From the NCBI GenBank assembly GCA_963789825.1, contig CAWBME010000004.1:1-64000 (forward strand): a stretch of DNA of 64,000 bases, in the 5' to 3' direction. The DNA comes from PFL42 sp963789825. Lineage in GTDB: Bacteria > Chloroflexota > Anaerolineae > Anaerolineales > E44-bin32. The position numbers and the translations under genes are program-made. Positions within the stretch are counted from its first letter, which is position 1; every line of letters starts with the position of its first letter. Positions 36,005-44,778 of the stretch are shown in pieces. The notes beneath the pieces are model-generated. The model saw nothing but the letters and a program-made list of their open reading frames with translations, was not told the origin of the DNA and made no database searches.

Positions 36005-36662
36005 GCTTGTCGTATCCCGGAGCTGAGACGACGCCGTTCCCAGGCGCTCGCCCCGAAAACACGGCGGCGCCTCTACGCCTGGCACATTCGGCCCGACGTC
36101 CGATCCACCGCGCGGGGGTCTTCGCCGGTTGCCGCCAGCCGATAAGTTCGAAGACGCCCAACCCGCTTGCTCTGGTGCAGCACCCAACACGGAGCGCAAG
36201 GATCGCACCACGACGCCGACCAGCTTCCCTGACCGGCAGCAGCCAGGCCAGCCAGCATCGGCGGAGGCTGGCCGATCACCGCAGGGGCCGGCATCCTTCC
36301 GATCCGGGCCCGGGGAAGGAGCTTCCCCTCCAACGCTCCCGCCACGAACTCTTCCTTGCTGGGAACACTCCCACGAAGCTGCGCCCACACCGGCGAGGGA
36401 TTGAACCCCGGCTCCAGCGGGCTTGTCGGCGGAGCCACACCCGTTGGTCTGCCCCGGCGGCTGCTACATGCACACCCTGCCCAGCGAGCGTTGCCAATGG
36501 GTGCAGGCCGTGCGCCTTCCGGGCGCCAACCGGTCGGGGCGCTCTCCCAAGGGGGGCGAGGCCTGAGGTCAGGCAGGCGTCTGCCGCACAGGTATGCTCG
36601 CCTCCTGACCAGGTGGGCGGCGAGCGCCGGGGGCCGTATCGGCCCTGAACCCCCACGGGGCT
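36005..36662. other. Large gene-free stretch upstream of dnaN
   Basis: About 660 bases of very GC-rich sequence. Long open frames exist on both strands but none shows a domain, ribosome site or sensible composition. A sequence resembling a tRNA T-arm (near 36400, minus strand) has no matching acceptor or anticodon stem. I see no DnaA-box cluster. Content unknown. Confidence 0.4.
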
Positions 36663-36691
36663 TTGTCGGCCGCCGAGCTTCGTTGTATACT
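36663..36691 (+). promoter_or_regulatory. dnaN promoter
   Basis: TTGTCG (36663-36668), a 17-base spacer and TATACT (36686-36691) form a sigma-70-type promoter 42 bases before the dnaN start. Confidence 0.55.
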
Positions 36692-36733
36692 TCGTCGACC
36701 CCTTGGGCTTGCCCTTCGGAGGGAGCACCCCGC

Positions 36734-37867
36734 ATGAAGGTCACCTGCCTGCAAGAGAACCTCGCTCGCGGATTGAGCATCGCCGCCCGTGCCGTTGCCC
36801 CGCGCAGCACGCTGCCTGTGCTCGGCAATGTGCTGGTGGCGACGGATCATGGCCGTCTGCGCCTGTCGGCGACCAACCTGGAGATGGGCATCAGCTGCTG
36901 GGTGGGCGCCAAGGTCGAGGACGAGGGCGCCACCACCGTGCCGGCGCGCACCTTCGTCGACCTGGTGAACACGCTGCCCAATGACCATGTGCAGATGGAC
37001 CTCACGGTTCGCACCCAAACGCTGCATGTGGTCTGCGGCGCCTTCAATAACGACATCAAGTGCCTGGACGCCCAGGAATTCCCGCCGTTGCCTCCCTCCG
37101 ACCTGGACGACGGGATCACGCTCAACGTCACCGACCTCAAAGAGATGATCAGCCAGGTGGTCTTCGCCGCCTCGAGCGACGACGCCCGGCCGGTGCTCAC
37201 CGGCGTGCACACTGAGCTGCACTCGGGCGAGCTAACGATGGCCGCCGCCGACGGGTTCCGTCTCTCGGTGCGCACGGCGCACCTCTCGAGCCCCGGGGGG
37301 ACGGCAGTCAAGGTGGTGATCCCGTCGCGCGCGCTGGCCGAGCTCGCCCGCATCCTGGGCGATGGCGATGAAGTCGTCACCATGTCGCTGCCGGCGGCCC
37401 GCAATCAGGTGATCTTCCGCACCAAGAACGTCGAGCTGGTCTCTCAGCTGATCGACGGCGCCTTCCCGGATTACCGCAGCATCATCCCCGACAATTCCAG
37501 AACGCGCACGGTGCTCTCGACAACGGCCTTCCTCAAGGCGTGCAAGGCGGCGGACATCTTCGCCCGCGAGGCGGCCCACAGCGCACGCCTGCGCATCACG
37601 CCCGGCAGCGGCAGCGAGCCCGGAAACCTCGAGGTGACCGCGGTGGCTGCCGAAACCGGATCCAACGAGACGGTCGTCGAGGCTACCGTCGACGGCGAGC
37701 CCGTGGAAATCGCCTTCAATGTGCGCTTCCTGGTGGACGTGCTCTCGGTGATCGACACCCCGAACGTCGCCCTGGAGACCTCGGCCTCGACGGCTCCCGG
37801 CGTGCTTCGCCCGGTGGGGCGGGATGACTTCTTGCACGTCGTGATGCCCATGCACCTGGGTCGCTAG
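36734..37867 (+). CDS. dnaN: DNA polymerase III beta subunit (sliding clamp)
   Basis: A 377-residue beta clamp, the normal family length. Three topologically equal domains can be followed: LPVLGNVLVA in domain 1, RPVLTGVHTELHSGELTMAA and DGFRLSVRT at the start of domain 2, and FPDYRSIIP at the boundary to domain 3. The ending HVVMPMHL matches the clamp C-terminal MPMRL/V pattern. It holds polymerase III on DNA. The ATG follows CGGAGGGAGC. It is monocistronic: its own promoter lies before it and an intrinsic terminator right after. It is not next to dnaA in this window. Confidence 0.96.
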   Translation: MKVTCLQENLARGLSIAARAVAPRSTLPVLGNVLVATDHGRLRLSATNLEMGISCWVGAKVEDEGATTVPARTFVDLVNTLPNDHVQMDLTVRTQTLHVVCGAFNNDIKCLDAQEFPPLPPSDLDDGITLNVTDLKEMISQVVFAASSDDARPVLTGVHTELHSGELTMAAADGFRLSVRTAHLSSPGGTAVKVVIPSRALAELARILGDGDEVVTMSLPAARNQVIFRTKNVELVSQLIDGAFPDYRSIIPDNSRTRTVLSTTAFLKACKAADIFAREAAHSARLRITPGSGSEPGNLEVTAVAAETGSNETVVEATVDGEPVEIAFNVRFLVDVLSVIDTPNVALETSASTAPGVLRPVGRDDFLHVVMPMHLGR

Positions 37868-37889
37868 CCAACTCCGCTGCACAGCCTGG

Positions 37890-37913
37890 GAGGCGGGGTT
37901 CCCCGCCTCTTTT
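37890..37913 (+). terminator. Intrinsic terminator of dnaN
   Basis: GAGGCGGGG-TT-CCCCGCCTC followed by TTTT: a perfect 9-bp stem and U tract 23 bases after the dnaN stop. It is the clearest terminator in the window. Confidence 0.88.
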
Positions 37914-37947
37914 AGTTCCCACCGGCGACGATAGGACCCTACCAGCC

Positions 37948-40269
37948 ATGGCTCTCGATCCCGATCAATTCCCTCGCGTGCTCACCGTATACCTCGAGCT
38001 CACGCGGTATCCGATCCTGGCGGAGCGCATTCGTGAACGGATGCGCCATGAGCTGTTCCAGCGCGGGATCATCAGCCGCGAGGTCTTCGAGACCGAGGTG
38101 CGGGAGAAGGCGCGCGAGTCCCAGGTGCGCGAGGGCCTGACCGAACCCCTGGCGCAGGAGTCGCCCGATGTGTGGGATCAGCGCCTGTGGATCACCCGTC
38201 AGCAGCTCACCGATTTCTACTTCGCCTACAACCTGCCGCACGACCTGCTCGAGGACCTGGTCCGCCAGACGCTGGCCGATCGCCTGCCGGCCGAGGACGT
38301 GATGCTCACCTTTCACCCCGAGCTGGCGCCGTGGGACATGCTGTTCGCCCAGGGCGAGGCCTACGAGGCTCTTCCGCAGCCTGAGCGCTCCCGCATGGAG
38401 CACCACCTGCAAGAGATCAAGGTGGTGTTGATCAAGGCCATGATCAGCGATCATCTCAGCTACGTCGGGATCGCCCGCCGCTGGTTTGAGATGGCTGACC
38501 TGCGGGCGATCCGCGCCCGGCGCTTCGGCCGCGGCAAGATCGGGGGCAAGGCAGCCGGGATGCTGCTGGCCGAGAAGATCTTGCGCCAATCCGCGCCCCC
38601 CGACGTGCGCCTCAGCCTGCGCCTCCCCGCTTCGTGGTTCCTGGGGGCGGATGTCTTCCGTCAGTTCGTGCAGATGAACGGCTTGGTTCGCTTTGCCAAC
38701 CAGAAGTACAAGGATCACGAAGCGATGCTCGTCGACTATCCGGAGGTGCGAACCCTGGCCCTGGCTGGCGAGGTGCCGGCGGAGATCGTGGAGGGCATGC
38801 GCCAGATTCTGGACCAGGCGGCTGGGGCGCCCCTGATCGTGCGCTCATCCAGCCTGCTCGAGGACTCCTTCGGCACCTCGTTCGCCGGCAAGTACGAGAG
38901 CCACTTCTGCCCGAATCAGGGCACGCCTTCCGAAAACCTGTCCGCGCTGCTGAATGCCATCCGCTCGATCTACGCCAGCGTGTACAGCCCCGACGTGCTG
39001 CTCTATCGCCGCCACATGGGACTGGTCGACTACGACGAGCGCATGGCCGTCCTGATCCAGCAGGTGCAGGGTCGCCGCCAGGGAGGGGTTCTTCTGCCCG
39101 ATGCCGCCGGCGTGGCCTACTCGCGCAATGCGTTCCGCTGGAACCCCCAGATCCGCCGCCGGGACGGATTCGCCCGGCTGGTGTGGGGCCTGGGGACGCG
39201 CGCCGTCGACCAGATCGGCGGTGACTACGCCCGGTTGATTGCCCTCAGTCACCCCGCCTCCCGGCCGGAGGCCGACCCGGCGCGCATCCGGCGCTACTCG
39301 CAGCAGCACGTCGACGTGATCGACCTGGCGGGCAATGCCTTCCGCACCCTGCCGGTGGCCGACCTCTTGTCGGCCGACACTCCACACTTGCGCTACCTTG
39401 CCCAGCGCTTCGAAGAAGGGACGTTGGCCGACCTCGTCAGCCTGCCCCTTGGCCTCAAGCCTGAGCAGTTGACGCTGACGTTCGATGGGCTGTTGCGACG
39501 CACCCCCTTCCCGGCGCTGCTGCGCGACGCGCTGCAGACGCTCGAGCACGCCTACGGAGTCCCGGTCGATGTGGAATTCGTCCTGCAGTTGGAGGGCGAG
39601 GACGGCGCATCCCCTGCGCCTTACCTGCACCTGGTCCAGTGTCGGCCACAGAATCAGGCGGATCCGGTCGCAGTGCCGGCCCCTGCAGAGATCCCGGATG
39701 GGGATCGGCTGCTTGTCGCCCAGGGCATGATGCCCGACGGCCAGGTAAACGGGATTCGCTACCTGGTCCTAATCCCGCCCCAGGCCTATGCTGCGCTGCC
39801 TGCAGAGGCTGATCGGCGGCAGCTCGCCCAGGTGATCGGGCGCCTCAACCGCCGGCTAGCCGGCGAGACGTTCCTGCTGCTCGGCCCGGGACGCTGGGGA
39901 AGCACGCATCCCGAATTGGGCATCCCGGTCACGTACGCCGATATCTACAATACGCGTGCCCTGGTAGAGCTCTCTGCCGATGTGGCTGCCCCCGAGCCTT
40001 CCTACGGCACGCATTTCTTCCACGATTTGCTGGAAGCCCAGATCTACCCGTTGGCGGCGGCCTTGCAGGACCCAGCGACGCACTTCGGCGCCGAGTTCTT
40101 CTCCTCCGCACAGAACGCCCTGCCGTCGCTCCTGCCAGACGACGCCTCCTGGGCGCGCAGCATCCAGGTGATCGACCTTGAGCAGGCACCCGGAGCACGC
40201 CGGGCTGCGCTGGCGCTCGACGGTGAGCGCGGCACAGCCATCCTGTACCTCTCCCCCACGACAAGCTAA
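37948..40269 (+). CDS. PEP/pyruvate-binding (PPDK_N) domain protein
   Basis: A 773-residue protein related to the N-terminal ATP-grasp domain of pyruvate phosphate dikinase / PEP synthase. FGRGKIGGKAAGMLLAEKIL (about residue 195) and LIVRSSSLLEDSFGTSFAGK (about 297) are the family's nucleotide-binding signatures. The phospho-histidine swivel and PEP-utilising barrel domains of full enzymes are absent; instead there are about 190 N-terminal residues and a long C-terminal region without a recognised domain. It may therefore be a kinase-like or regulatory ATP-grasp protein. It starts 35 bases after the dnaN terminator. Confidence 0.78.
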   Translation: MALDPDQFPRVLTVYLELTRYPILAERIRERMRHELFQRGIISREVFETEVREKARESQVREGLTEPLAQESPDVWDQRLWITRQQLTDFYFAYNLPHDLLEDLVRQTLADRLPAEDVMLTFHPELAPWDMLFAQGEAYEALPQPERSRMEHHLQEIKVVLIKAMISDHLSYVGIARRWFEMADLRAIRARRFGRGKIGGKAAGMLLAEKILRQSAPPDVRLSLRLPASWFLGADVFRQFVQMNGLVRFANQKYKDHEAMLVDYPEVRTLALAGEVPAEIVEGMRQILDQAAGAPLIVRSSSLLEDSFGTSFAGKYESHFCPNQGTPSENLSALLNAIRSIYASVYSPDVLLYRRHMGLVDYDERMAVLIQQVQGRRQGGVLLPDAAGVAYSRNAFRWNPQIRRRDGFARLVWGLGTRAVDQIGGDYARLIALSHPASRPEADPARIRRYSQQHVDVIDLAGNAFRTLPVADLLSADTPHLRYLAQRFEEGTLADLVSLPLGLKPEQLTLTFDGLLRRTPFPALLRDALQTLEHAYGVPVDVEFVLQLEGEDGASPAPYLHLVQCRPQNQADPVAVPAPAEIPDGDRLLVAQGMMPDGQVNGIRYLVLIPPQAYAALPAEADRRQLAQVIGRLNRRLAGETFLLLGPGRWGSTHPELGIPVTYADIYNTRALVELSADVAAPEPSYGTHFFHDLLEAQIYPLAAALQDPATHFGAEFFSSAQNALPSLLPDDASWARSIQVIDLEQAPGARRAALALDGERGTAILYLSPTTS

Positions 40270-40784
40270 CCGCCACTCGAATCCCCTTGCCCACCGACAG
40301 GCATCGGGGTCCACTCTGCATGGGCCGTTCTCCCCTTCGGGGAACCAGGCGAGTCTGCGGGGTGTGCCCTCGGGGGGCCTGCGAAGCGCGCCTCATTGCG
40401 CTTGAGCATCCTCGGCAACCCCGTCGCCTTGCGGGCGCGAGGACTTCCCTGCGCCTGCTTCGGTTCGCGAGCCGAGCAATTCTGTGGCCATGGGATGGCA
40501 TCTGCGGAATGGCGCGATGGCGCTGGAGGGAGATCGTGACGAGGCTTGTCGGCGACCCACCAGCAGTTCGAGTTGCGCTCTGCCCAGCAAGCCGGTGACT
40601 CAGGCAAGAACGCCTCGGCCAACCCAGGTCATCTGTCATCGGGGAAGAGCGGCTTCGTGGTGGGTGTCCGAGTGCACGCGGCAGGATCAGTGGCAGCCGC
40701 CTCAGCGCCACTGCAAAGGATGGCTTCAAGCACGGCCGATTCGGTTGACTCGGCGGCGTCACAGCCGGCTTCGCCCTCCGCCGG
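40270..40784. other. Gene-free stretch between PPDK_N protein and pcm
   Basis: About 515 bases with no supported gene. A perfect 7-bp inverted repeat, AGCCGGC/GCCGGCT at 40763-40786, overlaps the pcm stop codon and may terminate pcm transcription. I checked for RNase P, tmRNA and SRP RNA hallmarks and found none. Confidence 0.4.
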
Positions 40785-41460
40785 CTAGCCGCAGAATGCC
40801 GAGATCTCCGACGACCACCCGTGCTGCCCGATCAGCGGCACAAAGGCCACCGGGGCAATCTGCTCGCGGTCGAAGCGCCCGCCGCTTCGCCGCCAGCGCT
40901 CCAGCATCTGCCCGCCCCGACCGCCGACCGGGAGCACCAGGCGCCCGCCTTCCTCCAGTTGTTCTTTGAGCGGCTCGGGGACACCTGGCGCAGCCGCCGT
41001 CACGATGATGGCCTGGTACGGTGCGTGCTCCGGCAGCCCGCGCGTGCCGTCCCCCTCGACAATGGTCACATTCCCCAGCCCCAGATCCGCCAGCACGCTT
41101 CGGGCTTGCTGGCACAGCTCAGGCAATCCGCTCGATGGTGTAGACCTGCCCGGCCAGCACCGCCAGGATGGCGGCCTGGTAGCCGGACCCGGTGCCGATC
41201 TCCAGCACACGCTCGTCCCCCTGCAGGTCCAGCAGCTGCGTCATCAGCGCCACGATGTAGGGCTGCGAGATCGTCTGGCGATGGCCGATGGGCAGCGGAG
41301 TGTCGGCATAGGCCAGGTCGCGTTCGTCTTCGGGGACAAACCGGTGCCGTGGCACTTGGAGCATTGCCTCCAGCACCCGCGGCGAGCGGATGTCTCGGCT
41401 GCCCAGCTGCTCCGAAACCATGCGTCGGCGTGCCTCGGCGAAGGCATTCTCCTCATTCAT
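40785..41460 (-). CDS. pcm: Protein-L-isoaspartate O-methyltransferase, one frameshift
   Basis: A SAM-dependent repair enzyme of 224 residues after correction; it methylates isoaspartyl residues in damaged proteins. RDIRSPRVLEAMLQVPRHRF is the conserved N-terminal region, then PLPIGHRQTISQPYIVA (substrate loop) and VLEIGTGSGYQAAILA (SAM motif I). One extra base near 41124 inserts a stop; removing it gives VYTIERIPELCQQAR and the normal C-terminal half. Start is ATGAATGAGGAG at 41460. An enzyme this conserved is unlikely to be decayed by one base, so I read this as a sequence error. Confidence 0.88.
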
Positions 41461-41569
41461 CTCACAGCATCTTGGAGACCGGCAGGCTGCTGGGAGTTCT
41501 CATCATTGTCCGCTCCGACGCAATCCATCGACTGGTCAGGTCGCACAGGCATGTTCCTGCGTGCGTGGG

Positions 41570-43594
41570 TCAACTTTCCGACCCTGGTCCTTCGGCGGCG
41601 CCGATCCGTCTCCAGACCTCCGCAAAGACGGCCTCGCCTCGTCGCACTTCATAGATCTTCTGGAATCCTTGTGGCCCCCAATCATTACGCAAGTACCAGG
41701 TGCAGACAACAATGTAATCCGCCTCAGGAAGACTGGAGTCTCGCACCATGACTCGAAGATCCTCTCGAGCGAACATCTCGGCACTCCACGGCTGCCCCAC
41801 GGCCAGAACCTTGGCGTCCTCCTTCGCATCCTCATTCACAACCCGCATCGCCTCGCGGTGCGAAGTACACCAATGCTCCGGATTGTATCGACCGTAGGCT
41901 CCGCTGACCCCGCCGACGAAGGCGTTGAAATAGGCATACTGATACGGGTGCATCCGCACCAATCCAAAGACGCCAGGGGCCAAGACGAGGACCAGAAACC
42001 CGATCCTCGCCCACGGATGTTTCAGGTGCTGCATGATCAGCTCTGTGCCAAAGCCGGAGAGCAGGAACAGCACCGGCAGGACGAAGAGAAGATGGCGGAG
42101 ATTGTCGTAGACCGTCATTCCCAGCAGATACACGCCTACCAGCGGCACACTCAGCCACAGGCCTAGCACGAGTCCCACGATCCACTCCGTCTTGCCTCGA
42201 GCCAAGCGCCACACTAGTACGGGCAAGCCCAGGATGATCAGCAAGACCGCCGGCTCTGTCAACTCAAGCGAGGCAAGGGTGAAGAAGTAGTTCCACGGCA
42301 GGGCTTCCGAGGGCAGGAACTCGCCGTTGAACAGCACTCTCGTCTCGCCGAACCGAGAGGTGCTGGCAATGCTCTCTAAGAAGCGACCGATCGGATCCGA
42401 CCAAAGATAGGGCCAGGTCGCGTACGTCGTGGCGGCAGCCACGCCCCACATCCACAGTAGAGCCAGGAGGGCACTACCCTTCAATTTGCCGAACGTGTAC
42501 ACACTCACCAGCCCGCCGGCAAATACCCCGACCTGTCGGATACTGATGGTGCATCCAAGCAGCACACCGGACAGGAACCACAGAGGTAGCGGACCCCGGA
42601 ATAGCGCCCTCAGACCATTCCGGATCGACGGCATGACCAGGCTGACCGCTCCTACGACGATTGCCGTCACCACGGGGATAGCCGTCAGCCGAGCCAGATT
42701 GAAGCCTGCTGCTAGTTTCCCCTGATACAACACCAGAGGGGTCTTGTATGCATCCTGTGCAATGCCAGAGTAGATACGCTGCACAAGCGGCGAGCCACGG
42801 CCCTCGTACGCGGCTTGAAGTAGCGCTTCACTCTCCCTGCGAAGCAACCCGATGAAGAGCAGGTCACAAAGGGCAACAAGGCAGACCAGGCACGTCAAGG
42901 CCAGGGCGGATTTCCGGCTGAGGGGGAGGGTTCCCCAATCTGCAACGACCGAGCTCCAGCGGCTCCGGAAGTGCGCCCGGGCATCTTCGGCCGCCAGGCC
43001 CCTTCTCTCCTGTGTGGTGACTTCGTGTCGCTCCACCGCCGCAAAACCGCTGGCAACGGTCGCCAGGAAGAAGACAAGGAAGGGAATGTCCTTCTGGTTG
43101 ATGAAAGCATAGCCAAAGAGCAATGGCTGGGTGGCAAGAAGCGCAGATGCCACCCACGCAGTCCGCAGATGCGTGAACCGGCAGGCGATTAGGTAGAAGC
43201 ACCCAACGCCAGCTAGGTAGACGATGTAGTTGAAGAAATGGCGACCGTCAGACCGCACCCAGCCCGGGATCGTGATGCCGATCTTGTCCCCAATCAGCGA
43301 CCAGGGTACAAAGTAGACTGGGCCATGATCAGCCAGCACACTCGGGTCGTCATACTGTGCGTCGGTCCCCAGGTACTCTCGCACCGATTGCCGGCCAACT
43401 CTGGCATTGAAGTACTCATCGGTTGAAGCTCCGAAGTCATTGCCGATTGCCAAGCCAACCGCAAGACACAGCAACAGAACGCTCCCCAGAGCCCATCTCC
43501 ATGCTGGCGAGTCCTCCGGGGGGGTGCGCCAGTGGCCGAAGGATCGGGGTGAGTGACTCGTGCTCTGCTCCCCCGAGGAGACCTTACCAGACAC
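41570..43594 (-). CDS. GT39-like polytopic membrane glycosyltransferase
   Basis: A 674-residue protein with about a dozen hydrophobic segments, the GT-C / dolichyl-phosphate-mannose-protein mannosyltransferase type. The first external loop carries DFGASTDEYFNARVG, with the acidic pair expected to be catalytic. The C-terminal 90 residues are soluble. It may transfer a sugar from a lipid carrier to a protein or envelope polymer. Lys/Arg and TTT/AAA codons are more frequent than in neighbours, so it could be of different origin. It runs toward pcm with a gap of 109 bases. Confidence 0.68.
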   Translation of the reverse strand: MSGKVSSGEQSTSHSPRSFGHWRTPPEDSPAWRWALGSVLLLCLAVGLAIGNDFGASTDEYFNARVGRQSVREYLGTDAQYDDPSVLADHGPVYFVPWSLIGDKIGITIPGWVRSDGRHFFNYIVYLAGVGCFYLIACRFTHLRTAWVASALLATQPLLFGYAFINQKDIPFLVFFLATVASGFAAVERHEVTTQERRGLAAEDARAHFRSRWSSVVADWGTLPLSRKSALALTCLVCLVALCDLLFIGLLRRESEALLQAAYEGRGSPLVQRIYSGIAQDAYKTPLVLYQGKLAAGFNLARLTAIPVVTAIVVGAVSLVMPSIRNGLRALFRGPLPLWFLSGVLLGCTISIRQVGVFAGGLVSVYTFGKLKGSALLALLWMWGVAAATTYATWPYLWSDPIGRFLESIASTSRFGETRVLFNGEFLPSEALPWNYFFTLASLELTEPAVLLIILGLPVLVWRLARGKTEWIVGLVLGLWLSVPLVGVYLLGMTVYDNLRHLLFVLPVLFLLSGFGTELIMQHLKHPWARIGFLVLVLAPGVFGLVRMHPYQYAYFNAFVGGVSGAYGRYNPEHWCTSHREAMRVVNEDAKEDAKVLAVGQPWSAEMFAREDLRVMVRDSSLPEADYIVVCTWYLRNDWGPQGFQKIYEVRRGEAVFAEVWRRIGAAEGPGSES

Positions 43595-44014
43595 GGCGAT
43601 GGCTCCCGCGCGGCTCGATCTGAACGGATGAAGCTCGCCAGCAAGACACGCAGGCGGGAGGTACTGGAGATCCGAACTCCGACACGGACTCGCCGAATAG
43701 CAGGTCGAGCGATTCGGAATTCAGCCGAAGGGGATGGTCTGGGGAGTTGATGCGCCGCTGTCTGTCGGGACGGGAAATGCCGGGCCCTCCCCGACGCGGA
43801 CCTTCAGCGAGCATTCCGCCTCCCCGGGAACAAGCTCCATGGAATCCGTGGCGGGCAGAGCGCGCGGTTGCGGTGTTGGTCATCGACCTTGCACCGCGCC
43901 GATCTTGGGCACTCGTCGCCGTCGAACATCCTACCCCGCAACGATTATCGCGCCTCTCACCCGTCAACAGCCCGGCGCCCGCTTGAGGCGGGCGCCGTTC
44001 GGACTTCCGTATCG
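43595..44014. other. Gene-free stretch between GT39-like gene and sulfite-oxidase-fold gene
   Basis: About 420 bases without a supported gene; it lies upstream of the GT39-like gene and downstream of the molybdoenzyme gene, both on the minus strand. Confidence 0.4.
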
Positions 44015-44656
44015 TCACCAGCCGGTCGTGCGCTGTTCTTTCCAGACGTCCGCCTCGTTGTGGTAGCCGGCCTGCTCCCAGAAGCCGAGCCGGTCCTTGG
44101 CCATGAATTCCAGCCCGCGCAGCCACTTACCGCCCTTCCAGAAGTACGGGACCTTGAGCTGGTCCTCTCCGGGGATGGAGCCCACCACGCCGCGCAGCGG
44201 GTATCCGTGGTCGCGCGTGAGCGGCTGCCCTTCGAAATCCGTGGCCATCAGAAAGTTGCTGGCCAGCGCTACCGCAAGCGGCAGGTTGACTGTGAATCCG
44301 TACTCGCAGTGCTGCATCAGGAACTGGGCGGTCGGCTTCAGTTTGAGGAGCCCCTGGTCGATCAGCGTCTGCAGCGAGACGCCCTCCCAGTCCGTGTCGA
44401 ACTTGCTCCAGCGCGTCACGCAGTGGATGTCCATGTGCAGCTTGGTGCGCGGCAGTTGCTGAAAGGCGTCCCAGGTCAGGCGCTGCTCTTGTTCCACCTC
44501 TCCCCAGATATGCAAATCCCAGGTGGCCGCCTCGAAGCGCGGCACCGGGCCATAGTGCAGCACCGGGAACTTCTGGGTCAGCGATTGCCCCGGGGGGAGG
44601 CGGCCGCCGGCCTGTACCCTGGCTTCCTCGTCCCGTCGAGATCCCAATCCGAACAT
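44015..44656 (-). CDS. Sulfite oxidase-fold molybdopterin oxidoreductase (cytosolic)
   Basis: A 213-residue protein of the SUOX/YedY (MsrP) molybdopterin domain. The molybdenum ligand is the Cys in IHCVTRWSKFD; YGFTVNLPL and GYPLRGVVG are other family segments. There is no Tat or Sec signal, unlike periplasmic MsrP, so it is probably cytosolic, and no heme subunit is encoded beside it. The substrate may be sulfite or an oxidised sulfur or nitrogen compound. It diverges from the DUF4139 lipoprotein gene across 122 bases. Confidence 0.87.
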   Translation of the reverse strand: MFGLGSRRDEEARVQAGGRLPPGQSLTQKFPVLHYGPVPRFEAATWDLHIWGEVEQEQRLTWDAFQQLPRTKLHMDIHCVTRWSKFDTDWEGVSLQTLIDQGLLKLKPTAQFLMQHCEYGFTVNLPLAVALASNFLMATDFEGQPLTRDHGYPLRGVVGSIPGEDQLKVPYFWKGGKWLRGLEFMAKDRLGFWEQAGYHNEADVWKEQRTTGW

Positions 44657-44778
44657 CGCCTCAGTCTCCGGCGGAGGATTGTATCAGAGCGATCCTGTCG
44701 GGATGTGCCGCCCTGGGAACTCCGCCCGCCGAGGCGACGTCTTCCAAGCAGATTGCATAAGCAACAAGGAGGAATGCC

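Noticed and set aside
34976..36388. 470-codon minus-strand open frame opposite the MFS gene
   Set aside because: Antisense shadow; low-complexity Gln/Gly/Arg composition and no domain.
36395..36425. A tRNA T-arm-like motif (GGTTCAATCC) on the minus strand
   Set aside because: A 5-bp stem and TTCAATC loop fit, but no matching acceptor stem, anticodon arm with U33 or D-arm can be built.
40270..40784. Structured RNA (RNase P, tmRNA or SRP RNA) after the PPDK_N gene
   Set aside because: None of the conserved core sequences was found on either strand.
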